In this document: one piece after another, positions 42,947 through 51,853 of the stretch
How positions within the stretch are numbered: position 1 is the stretch's first letter
How the letters are laid out: each line of letters opens with the position of its first letter
NCBI RefSeq assembly: GCF_047200635.1
Contig: NZ_JBJZOI010000014.1
Coordinates: forward strand, 96,360 to 160,359
Length of the DNA stretch: 64,000 nucleotides
DNA from: Saccharopolyspora_C sp047200635
Lineage (GTDB): Bacteria; Actinomycetota; Actinomycetes; Mycobacteriales; Pseudonocardiaceae
Direction of reading: 5' to 3'
The notes under the pieces: model-generated
The model's input: the letters and a program-made list of their open reading frames with translations, nothing else
Database searches by the model: none
Told to the model about the DNA's origin: nothing
Translations under genes and position numbers: made by a program

Positions 42947-44107
42947 TCACGGGTGCTGCGGCCACGGAAGTGCCCGCAGCACCAATCCCGGATGCGGGTC
43001 CGGCCCGAACGCCGTCGCCTTCACCGGCAGCCGCACCCCGGTGGCGGCCGCCGCGGCCAGATCGAGCTTGCTCGGTGGGAAGGCAATCGCCGCGATACCC
43101 CCGAGTTCACCCAGCGCGTGCAGCGCCCGCGGCGCGCTCGGCTCATACAGCACGCTCGCCGCCCCCACCGAGTCCAGGAACGCTTGCACCACGGCGATGT
43201 GCATCGACCGCAACGAGTCCGGGTACCGCCGAGCCGGCCCGCTCAGGAACTGCGCATCGGGTCGGTCCAGCAGGAACGCCCGATCCGGAGTCGCGATGAT
43301 GAACGCGGGCCCGTGGTACGCCCGCGCCCGGAGCACGTCGAGCCACTCCTCCAGCGGCCCGCTCAGCGCGGTGATCTGGAACCACCGCTGGGCCGCGGCG
43401 AGCACCTTCCAGGGATCCGCGTCCGGCACCACCCGGTGCACAGGCCGCAGCCGCAACGGGCTGCGCTTGGTGTCCACCAGCAGCGCGGGCAGGTAGTCCC
43501 ACGGCCCCCGCCCGTACCCGGCGGCGTGCACCTCGCGCCGGACCCGGCGCGCGGCGATGTGCCGGTGATGCCCGTCCGCGATCAACGCGGACCGCTGGTG
43601 CAAGGAGTCGATGATCTCCGCGCAGAGGGCCCGCTCCGCCAGGCGCCACACGCGATGCTCCTGACCGTCCGGCGTGCGCAGCTCGGTCAGCGGCCGCTGC
43701 CCGGTGGCCGCGTCCAGATGAGCCGCCGTGCGCTCGGTGCCCGAGTAGCCCAGCAGGATGGGCGGCATGCTCATCTGCCCGGCACGCATCAGCTCCACCA
43801 TGCCGTCGGTGTGCGCGGACAGGACGTCCTCGTGGGGCAGCAGGCGGCTGTCCAGGTGCACGGCGGAGATCACGCCGCGCTGCACGCCGAGCGGTCCGGT
43901 CTGCTCGTAGACGTACATCGCGGGCCGTTCCTCCCGAGCGAGCACGGCCAGCCGCTTCCACTCGTCCAACAACCGCACGGAGTTGCCGACGTCGACCCGA
44001 TCCCACGGCGTCGCGTGCCGATCCGCGAGTCCGCGGAGGCGTTCGGGCGCGAGAACCCAGGCGCGGAACGGACGGATGTCCACCCCCACGCGTACCGAAC
44101 TCGTCAC
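42947..44107 (-). CDS. DUF1015 family protein
   Basis: 386 residues. Family hallmarks: HATPWDRVD near the N-terminus (the DUF1015 'P-Y-D' region), SAHTDGMVELMRAGQMSMPP, and SALIADGHHRHIAARR, the conserved ADGHHR motif. DUF1015 proteins are found in many bacteria, sometimes near serine pathways; function is not established here. ATG start. Flanked on both sides by palindromic repeat clusters. Confidence 0.85.
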   Translation of the reverse strand: MTSSVRVGVDIRPFRAWVLAPERLRGLADRHATPWDRVDVGNSVRLLDEWKRLAVLAREERPAMYVYEQTGPLGVQRGVISAVHLDSRLLPHEDVLSAHTDGMVELMRAGQMSMPPILLGYSGTERTAAHLDAATGQRPLTELRTPDGQEHRVWRLAERALCAEIIDSLHQRSALIADGHHRHIAARRVRREVHAAGYGRGPWDYLPALLVDTKRSPLRLRPVHRVVPDADPWKVLAAAQRWFQITALSGPLEEWLDVLRARAYHGPAFIIATPDRAFLLDRPDAQFLSGPARRYPDSLRSMHIAVVQAFLDSVGAASVLYEPSAPRALHALGELGGIAAIAFPPSKLDLAAAAATGVRLPVKATAFGPDPHPGLVLRALPWPQHP

Positions 44108-44266
44108 CTCCGCAGTATCAACCCGCTGCCCCGCGTATGGTCAGCCGGTCGCGGGAAGAACCGATTTGTGCGCTATGCCAGGGGTTTTCTCGACGCAGAG
44201 TGATCCCGTGGATCACCCGCGCGAGCACCACCCCCACACCCGGTACCCCCTTCCCTTCCCCTCCCG

Positions 44267-44422
44267 GTGAACGGACCGTCCGTCTCACGGGGGTGGGCGA
44301 ACGGGCCGCCCACGCCTTATCCCGCGGCAGCACGATCGGCTCCGGGGCACGCGTCGGTGCCGAGGCTCTGGCGGAGTGAACGGACCGCTCGTCCAAGCAG
44401 ATGGGACGAGCGGTCCGTTCAC
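44267..44422. repeat. Palindromic 47-bp repeat cluster VI (2 copies)
   Basis: Copies at 44267-44313 (degenerate right arm) and 44376-44422. In the second, T-to-C in the left arm (GGACCGCTCG) is matched by A-to-G in the right arm (CGAGCGGTCC), giving two perfectly complementary arms. It lies between divergent DUF1015 and AbiEi-like genes; the rest of the 44108-44540 gap shows no gene. Confidence 0.95.
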
Positions 44423-44540
44423 TCCGCGAGGAGAAGTGGAGTTGTCCACAGGGTCGCGATCCATCCACAGATCATGGAACTCGGTCTGGCGGCGGTTGAG
44501 TCCCACTGGTCACAGTGGAGTCATGTCGAGGAGGCGAATC

Positions 44541-45491
44541 GTGGACTGGGACGGGGTGGCCACCGCGGCGATCCACGGCGTGCTGACCGCGCGCGCCCTG
44601 GACGAACTCGGCGTGCCCAGGCAGACCGTCTACTACCGCGCCTCCCTCGGCGGCCCGTGGAAACGTCTCCTGCCCGGCGTCATCATGCTGTCCTCGGGAA
44701 CCCCGACCGTCGAGCAGCGCGACGATGCCGCACTCCGCTACGCGGGCACCGGCGCGATGATCACCGGCCTGGCCGCCTGCCGCCTGCACGGCATGACGCG
44801 GCTGCCCGGCACCGACGAAGTGCACGTACTGATCCCGGAAGCGCGCAAGCGCGCGAGCAAAGGATTCGTCGAGGTCGAACGCACGACGCGACTGCCCTCT
44901 CCTGCCGTGCTCCGGGGTTTCCGGGTGGCGCCGCTGGTGCGGGCGCTGCTCGATGCCGCCCGCAGGCTGCCGACCCTGGACCAGGTGCGCGCGCTGCTGG
45001 CGGAGGCGGTGCAGCGCAACCTCGTGACCGCCGAAGCGCTGGTCGCCGAAGCGAAGGCCGGCTCCCGGCGAGGCGTGGCGCGATGTCGCGTGGTGCTGGA
45101 GGAGATGGGCGCCAACGTGCACTCACCCGCCGAGAGCTGGGCCTACCGCTTGACGGAGGACTCGGGGTTGCCCGAGATGCAGTGGAACGTGCGGTTGCTC
45201 GATCCGGACGGGAAGCTGCTGGGAGTTCCCGACGGATGGATCGACGAGGTGGGTCTCGCCTGGCAGATCGACTCCCGCGAGTACCACCTGCGGCCCACCG
45301 AGTACGAGAACACCGTGTACCGGCACACGCTCATGACGGCGGCTGGGGTGATCGTCGTCCACACCCTGCCGAAACGGCTTCGTTCCGACCGGGCAGCGGT
45401 GCTCGACGAGCTGCGGCGCTCGTACCAGGTCGCGAAGGAACGGCCACGACCACCCGTGACCGCGGTCCCCCGCACTCCGCAACGCCGCTGA
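44541..45491 (+). CDS. AbiEi-type N-terminal domain fused to a DUF559-like nuclease-fold domain
   Basis: 316 residues. The N-terminal part (ALDELGVPRQTVYYRASLGG, AMITGLAACRLHGM) resembles the winged-helix 'type IV toxin-antitoxin AbiEi' domain; the C-terminal ~110 residues (SPAESWAYRLTEDSGLPEMQ, GVPDGWIDEVGLAWQIDSRE) resemble the DUF559/Vsr-type endonuclease fold. Common in actinobacteria, usually without an AbiEii toxin partner, and none is present here. GTG start chosen because GAGGAGG is 6 nt upstream; an ATG six codons earlier has a poorer site. Biological role unknown. Confidence 0.8.
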   Translation: MDWDGVATAAIHGVLTARALDELGVPRQTVYYRASLGGPWKRLLPGVIMLSSGTPTVEQRDDAALRYAGTGAMITGLAACRLHGMTRLPGTDEVHVLIPEARKRASKGFVEVERTTRLPSPAVLRGFRVAPLVRALLDAARRLPTLDQVRALLAEAVQRNLVTAEALVAEAKAGSRRGVARCRVVLEEMGANVHSPAESWAYRLTEDSGLPEMQWNVRLLDPDGKLLGVPDGWIDEVGLAWQIDSREYHLRPTEYENTVYRHTLMTAAGVIVVHTLPKRLRSDRAAVLDELRRSYQVAKERPRPPVTAVPRTPQRR

Positions 45492-45651
45492 GCCCACTCC
45501 TCCTACCCCCTCGGGCCGCTCGATCGCGCGGCCCGGTTCCAGCGCGCCCGGAAGTACCCACCTGCGTGCCACCGCCCCTGGGTTCCGGGGGAATCCCGTC
45601 CCCCACCGTTGATCACCCGGATTTCGGGGGCTCAGCCGTGCCCGCTTCAGA

Positions 45652-45849
45652 GTGAACGGCCCGTTCGTCCCACCCCGCTGGACGAACAGGACGTTCACCA
45701 CTCCGATCCTCGACAGGGCCGGGGCGGAGTGAGCGGCCCGTTCGTCCACATCGTCGGGGCGAACGGGCCGTTCACCCACCAGGCCCACCTCGGGTGGGAG
45801 GGGTGAGCGGGGCGGTTGTACGGGGGGATTGGGCGAACGGGGCGTTCAC
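45652..45849. repeat. Palindromic 47-bp repeat cluster VII (3 copies)
   Basis: Copies at 45652-45698, 45729-45775 and 45803-45849 (spacings 77 and 74). The middle copy uses GGCCCGTT/AACGGGCC with both arms changed together; the third is degraded. It fills most of the gap between the convergent AbiEi-like gene and the small gene at 45919. Confidence 0.95.
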
Positions 45850-45918
45850 TCGATACACCGAAGTGGAGGTGCGGCGGGGGTTTGGCTCGTTCCTCGGCCC
45901 TGCGGAGATCGCGGGGGG

Positions 45919-46152
45919 TCAGGGCTGGGCCAGGCGGAGGAGGCGGGCGCAAGCCGTGTCCTCGTCGGGGGAGGTCGCGATCACGTGCCACTCCCCGCGC
46001 TCGGCGACCCCGGTGTCCCAGCCGCTGTCGCCACGGCGCAGGAACAGGAACTCGGTCGGTGGCGTCCGGGGTTCGTGCACGCCCTCGATCCACAACTCGC
46101 TCTCGGCCACACCGGACCCCAGCAGGAGGGTGAACAGTTCGCGGCGATCCAT
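45919..46152 (-). CDS. Small protein downstream of the TNT toxin gene, candidate immunity protein
   Basis: 77 residues: MDRRELFTLLLGSGVAESEL, then EFLFLRRGDSGWDTGVAERG and a C-terminal helix DEDTACARLLRLAQP. No signal peptide, so cytoplasmic. The ATG lies 5 nt after the stop of the TNT-domain gene, which marks them as one operon. By position it could neutralise residual toxin in the cytoplasm, as the immunity factor for TNT does in mycobacteria, but it is much shorter than that protein and the role is inferred. Confidence 0.65.
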   Translation of the reverse strand: MDRRELFTLLLGSGVAESELWIEGVHEPRTPPTEFLFLRRGDSGWDTGVAERGEWHVIATSPDEDTACARLLRLAQP

Positions 46153-46157
46153 TCCGC

Positions 46158-46838
46158 CTACGGTAGATCGTCCGCCTGCGCGAGGTAGCCGTTGGACACG
46201 AGCCAGCGAACGTTCAGCCGCTGCCCCTCGCCCGGCTGGAGGAACGCGGGGTCGAGCAGGACCTGGGTCCCGCCGCCGGGCTGCGCGAACCACGGTGCGA
46301 TGGGCCCCTGCCAGACGGTGAACGGCCGGATCACCTCGTACTGGTGGTAGCCGCAGGGGAACCCGGCCTCGCGGGTCGTGAGGCTCTGCGGCGGCAGCGA
46401 GCGGGCGGCGTAGTGCGCCCCGGCCGGGGCGAGGAACGAGCCGTACTCGGATCCGAAGCGGTCCAGCCGGTCACCGACCTCCAGCTCCTCGGGCCGCTTC
46501 TCGGGGGCGCCGTCGGGGCGCAGGACGAAACCGTCCTGCGGCGGGTAGCGCCAGCTGTTGGCGCCGGGATCCCAGTAGACCTCCAGGAAGTCGTCCGGCG
46601 CGAGAGCACCGCTGCGGGAGTAGCCGAACAGCAGGGGGCCGATGGGCTCCTCCCAGGGTCGGGGCAGGATCTCGGGTCCCCAGCGCTCGTCGCCGGCGTG
46701 CACTCCGGTGCACGGCGCGAGCGGTGCGGCTTGCACGGGCGCGGCGGGGAACAGCAGCGCGGAGAGCGCCAGGCACAGCGAGAGCAGTGCGCGCGTCGCG
46801 CGCGCCCCTCCGAACCTCGGCTTCGATGATCGCGGCAT
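46158..46838 (-). CDS. Secreted TNT-domain protein (NAD+ glycohydrolase family)
   Basis: 226 residues. Sec signal peptide (SLCLALSALLFPAAPVQAAP, cleavage near residue 36), then the N-terminal PIGPLLFGYSRSGALAPDDF and SWRYPPQDGFVLRPDG, and the TNT core RLDRFGSEYGSFLAPAGAHY, ARSLPPQSL, YHQYEVIRPFTVWQGPIAPW, FAQPGGGTQVLL. The terminal Gln of PGGGTQ corresponds to the catalytic Gln of tuberculosis necrotizing toxin. Family members hydrolyse NAD+ or NADP+. Start at ATG giving a good signal peptide. First gene of a two-gene unit. Confidence 0.9.
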   Translation of the reverse strand: MPRSSKPRFGGARATRALLSLCLALSALLFPAAPVQAAPLAPCTGVHAGDERWGPEILPRPWEEPIGPLLFGYSRSGALAPDDFLEVYWDPGANSWRYPPQDGFVLRPDGAPEKRPEELEVGDRLDRFGSEYGSFLAPAGAHYAARSLPPQSLTTREAGFPCGYHQYEVIRPFTVWQGPIAPWFAQPGGGTQVLLDPAFLQPGEGQRLNVRWLVSNGYLAQADDLP

Positions 46839-48336
46839 GCGCACACTGATAGCCGGTGGGCGCTGGGCCGCGGAACGCTCCGAGCTCAAGGAGGCCCGAA
46901 TGCTCCAGTCGATCAACCCGAACGAGTGGGGGGCGGATCACGAACTGACGCTGCGTGCCCACGAGCAGCGCCGACGGGCCGAAAACCCGCTGGTGTCCTC
47001 TGTGGACCACGCTCCGGCGGGCCCCCGCGACGCCCCGGACGGCCGAACCGGCCTCCTCGCGGGCCCGGTGAACCCCAGCCACCCATTTCGCTCCCATCGG
47101 ACGACGAGCACCGGGAATGACCGAGTTCCGCCGCCCGATAATCCGACAATCGAATCCACCAACGAACACCCCTCCCGGGGCCCGAAAAAACACGCCCGCA
47201 ATTCGATGATTTTCCCACCGGGGCGAACTCGCCCGGAGAACCGATCAACGCACAACTCGACCCGACGGCCCCGAATCGGCGAATCCAGCGGAAACCGACC
47301 ACACCCGAAGTGATCATCATCACGAACGGCGGGACCGCGATCCCCTTCCCGTTCCGAACGGGAAAAGGTATCCCGCGCGCACGCCCCGATCCAAGCCCGG
47401 TCGGTCCCGATTCCCGAAGGTCCCCGAAACCCCGGTGGACCCGCTCCGGCCGCGAAATCAGCAGCTCATCCACCCCGCGCCCCGGGGCCGCGCAGAGCGC
47501 GTCGAACTCGCCGCCACCGGGCGGTCCGGACCACGGCGCACGTCGACCCCACCAGCTGACCAGGTCCCGTGCCACGAATCCGGATCGCAGGTCAGCCACC
47601 TTCTCCTCCTCCCGAACGGCCGCAGGCTCCACGGCATCCGGTCACCCCCGCGCACCGGTCGGCGCCGCGGGCAGCGGACGCGAGACCGCCGCCCCGACCC
47701 CCCTCCTCGCTCGCCACGCCACCGACCCGCCGACGGCTCCGGAAGGGGCGGCCTCCCCGAAGCCGATTCGAGAAATCGGAATTCGACTCGCCGGATCGGA
47801 CACCGCCCACGAGCGTCTCGTTACGAAGCCCTCCGATCGCTTCGACCACCGTCCAACAGGAGCGAACTCCGAGCACGGTGACAATTCATTCCGCACCCGG
47901 CCCCCGGAATCCGCGGCACGCGCCCCACGAAACCGGAAATTGATTTCCCCCACAACTACCGAGCGCCTCCCGATCGCCGTAGCCGCATTCAGTCGCACAC
48001 CGCCACCAAGAGCACTCCCTTGTAGCACCTTCGGGTGACTGTACGGGTCCATCCGGCGGTGCTAGCGTCTGCTCCGCCAGGAAATGAGCACGCAATTCGC
48101 CGATGCCCCGCTTTCCGCGTCGGCGACTCCCCATTCACTCAAAACCAGTTCGACCGAGGCCGGATCCACTCGATCCGGAGCCTCGCCGACCCGCCGGGCA
48201 CCGCGATCCACTCCGGTTGCCGGGCGGGAGATGGACGTGCTCACCAGGCCGCGACGACGGCCTGGCGCGTCCTGCTCCACCGGCGCATCCGCGCCGTTTC
48301 CCCTGACCTCGTGCGAAAGATTGGGCGGTGTACGTC
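46839..48336. other. Large gene-free region upstream of the encapsulin operon
   Basis: About 1.5 kb. Open frames exist on both strands but overlap one another, are rich in Arg, Pro and Ser, and show no family motif; base composition is patchier and visibly less GC-rich than the flanks (runs such as CGAATTC and GAAAAAACAC). A perfect hyphenated palindrome TTCCCGTTC-c-GAACGGGAA lies at 47346-47364. No tRNA or known riboswitch seen. It may hold regulatory sequence, a non-coding RNA or decayed genes. Confidence 0.5.
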
Positions 48337-49743
<1,407 letters not shown>

Positions 49744-49748
49744 CCCGC

Positions 49749-51794
49749 ATGCGGCCTTGGGAGATGCCCGGTTCGGGTGGGGCGTCCGGCGCCCGGCTCA
49801 ACCCCCACGTGGACCGCGCGCACGCCCGCGCGGCCCGGTGGGTCCGCGCCCAGGGCCTCGTCCTGCCCGATGCGGATCCCCTCGATCCGCATCGGGCGGA
49901 ACCGCCCGGCCCGATCGGGCCCGCAGCGTCGATCGGGCCGGGCAGCCCCCTCCGCCCCGGGTCGGCGCTCCCGGGATCAGCGACGGGTCCGGCGGAGTCC
50001 GCCGTCCGCGAGCAAGTCCTGCTCGCGGCCTGGACCCATCCGGACGTGCCCGCCTCAGAACTGGCGCTGATCACCTGCTTCCAGACGTGGGTGGAGGCGG
50101 CGCGCCGCCACGTCGGGCGGCTCGGCTCGGCGGAGGGCGAGAAGTACCTGGCGGACCTGCGGGCGGAGCTGGCGCGCCCGCTGGGCGGACGCGAGCCCCG
50201 GGCCCCGGAGGATCCGGTCCGGTGCGGGCTGCACGACCTGCGCACCCGGGTCGCGCCGGTCTGGCGGCGACGGCTCGACACCGCGCTGATGGATCGGCTC
50301 CGGTCGCGATCCGGTCCGGCGGTGCCCCGGGTGCCCAACCCCATCGACCACCTGGCCACGGGTCGCGACACCGGTCCGGGCCCCTGGGCCGCGGAACTGG
50401 TGGCGTTCGGGCTGCGGGTCGGTCTGTCCGCGGAGGTGGCCGAGAGCCCGGGATTCCGGGCGCTGCGGAACGCCTTCTGCGACGTGGTGCTGCTGCTCGG
50501 GCGCGAGGAGGCTCGGCCCGAGCTTCCGGACGACGTCGTGGTGCTGCAGCGGCACTCCGGGCACTCGCGGGAAGGGGCGCGGAGCGCGCTCGACGAGCTG
50601 CTCGCCCGTCGAGCGCACCGGTTCGCCGAGCTCACCGGACCGGAGCTGCCCGCGGTGCTCGCGGAGTGCCGGGATCCCGCGCAGCGCGACCAGCTGCTGC
50701 GCTACTCGCACGGCCTGCAGGACTGGGTCGCCGGGCTCCTGGCCGTCCGGCCGGAGGCCGCGGTGGTCCCCGCCACCTCGCCTGGACCGGGGCGCACCGC
50801 GAAGCGGGTCCGGCTGCCGGAACTGTTCATGCCCTTCGACACCCGGCGCCACCCGCGGCTGGAGACGGCCCGGTCCCGCGTCCGCTCCTGGGCGCGGGAG
50901 CAGGGGCTGCTCGGCTCCCGCTCCGGGCACTCCTTCGAGGCGGCCGACTTCCCCCTGCTGGCCGCGCTCACCGGGCCTGAGGTCGACGAGGACGAACTGG
51001 CACTCACCGCCGAGTGGCAGGCGTGGCTGTGGCGCGCCGACGACGACCTGGTCGCGGCGGTCGCGCGGCGGCGCGAACCCGGCCTCCCCCGCGCGCTGCA
51101 CGGGCTGCTGCGCGCGGAACCGGCGTCCGCCGGGACGTCCGGCGAGCGCGCGCTGGCCGACCTCTGGCGGCGCAGCACGGCCGAGCTCACCGCGCGCCAG
51201 CAGCGGGAACTGCGAGTCCGGCTGGCGGAGCTGGTGGAGCGGCGGGTCGCGGAACTGCGCGGCTCACCTCCGCACGATCCGCTGGAGCTGCTGGCGTCGC
51301 GGCGGCGCAGTTGCGGTGCCGAGTTCACCGCAGCGCGACTGCGTCATCGACACGCCGGGGGGCTCCCGGCTGAGCTGTTCCGCACCGCGCCGTTGCGCGC
51401 TCTGGCGGAGACGTTCGCCGAGATCAGCGCGCTGCACCACGACCTGTTCCGGTTCCGCGCCGGGGAAGCCGTGCCGGAGGTGGTGAGCGCGGTGGCGGAC
51501 TTCCTCGGCTGCGACCCGCAGCAGGCGGTGTCGCTGACCGCCGACCTGTGCACCGCGCGCCTGCGCCGCTTCGAGTCCCTGGCCCGCCCGGGGGCGGCCG
51601 CGGACTTCGGTCTGGGTCCCGGCGACCGGGCCTGCCTGGAGCGCTACGTGCGCGCGCTGCAGGAGTGGGCGGCCGGCGAGTTGCGATGGCTCGCCACCAC
51701 CGGTCGCTACGCCGCAGCCGAAGACCGGCCGCGCCGGATCCGGCGCTCGCTCGGTCGCTCGCACGAGCGCTCGCTGCGCCGGGCGCCCAGCTAG
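49749..51794 (+). CDS. Two-domain terpene-cyclase-like protein with degraded active sites, between two encapsulin genes
   Basis: 681 residues laid out like the two class I domains of geosmin synthase: domain 1 begins ARLNPHVDRAHARAARWVRA (~15), domain 2 begins RLPELFMPFDTRRHPRLETA (~355). Domain 1 has ELALITCFQTWVEAARRHVG where active enzymes carry DDxx(D/E), so both Asp are gone, and CDVVLLLGREE in place of the NSE triad. Domain 2 keeps ADDDLVAA at the first motif, but its NSE position reads HHDLFRFRAGE, with Asn, Ser and Glu replaced. A Pro/Gly-rich ~40-residue insertion (~45-85) follows the first helix. ATG 5 nt after the shell 1 stop. Probably catalytically dead; role unknown, perhaps cargo or shell-associated. 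Confidence 0.85.
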   Translation: MRPWEMPGSGGASGARLNPHVDRAHARAARWVRAQGLVLPDADPLDPHRAEPPGPIGPAASIGPGSPLRPGSALPGSATGPAESAVREQVLLAAWTHPDVPASELALITCFQTWVEAARRHVGRLGSAEGEKYLADLRAELARPLGGREPRAPEDPVRCGLHDLRTRVAPVWRRRLDTALMDRLRSRSGPAVPRVPNPIDHLATGRDTGPGPWAAELVAFGLRVGLSAEVAESPGFRALRNAFCDVVLLLGREEARPELPDDVVVLQRHSGHSREGARSALDELLARRAHRFAELTGPELPAVLAECRDPAQRDQLLRYSHGLQDWVAGLLAVRPEAAVVPATSPGPGRTAKRVRLPELFMPFDTRRHPRLETARSRVRSWAREQGLLGSRSGHSFEAADFPLLAALTGPEVDEDELALTAEWQAWLWRADDDLVAAVARRREPGLPRALHGLLRAEPASAGTSGERALADLWRRSTAELTARQQRELRVRLAELVERRVAELRGSPPHDPLELLASRRRSCGAEFTAARLRHRHAGGLPAELFRTAPLRALAETFAEISALHHDLFRFRAGEAVPEVVSAVADFLGCDPQQAVSLTADLCTARLRRFESLARPGAAADFGLGPGDRACLERYVRALQEWAAGELRWLATTGRYAAAEDRPRRIRRSLGRSHERSLRRAPS

Positions 51795-51853
51795 ACCTCC
51801 GGGCCGCCACCCGGCCCGGATATTCCAGCAACGACAACGGGAATGGTGACTGC

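Noticed and set aside
44541..45491. Complete AbiE toxin-antitoxin pair
   Set aside because: No AbiEii-type nucleotidyltransferase toxin gene lies next to it; the following gene is convergent and unrelated.
46913..47632. 239-codon minus-strand frame
   Set aside because: Gly/Arg-rich, no recognisable domain, overlaps equally long frames; probably composition-driven.
47310..48038. 242-codon plus-strand frame in the gene-poor region
   Set aside because: Overlaps other long frames on both strands; Arg/Pro/Ser-rich, no motif, no good ribosome-binding site.
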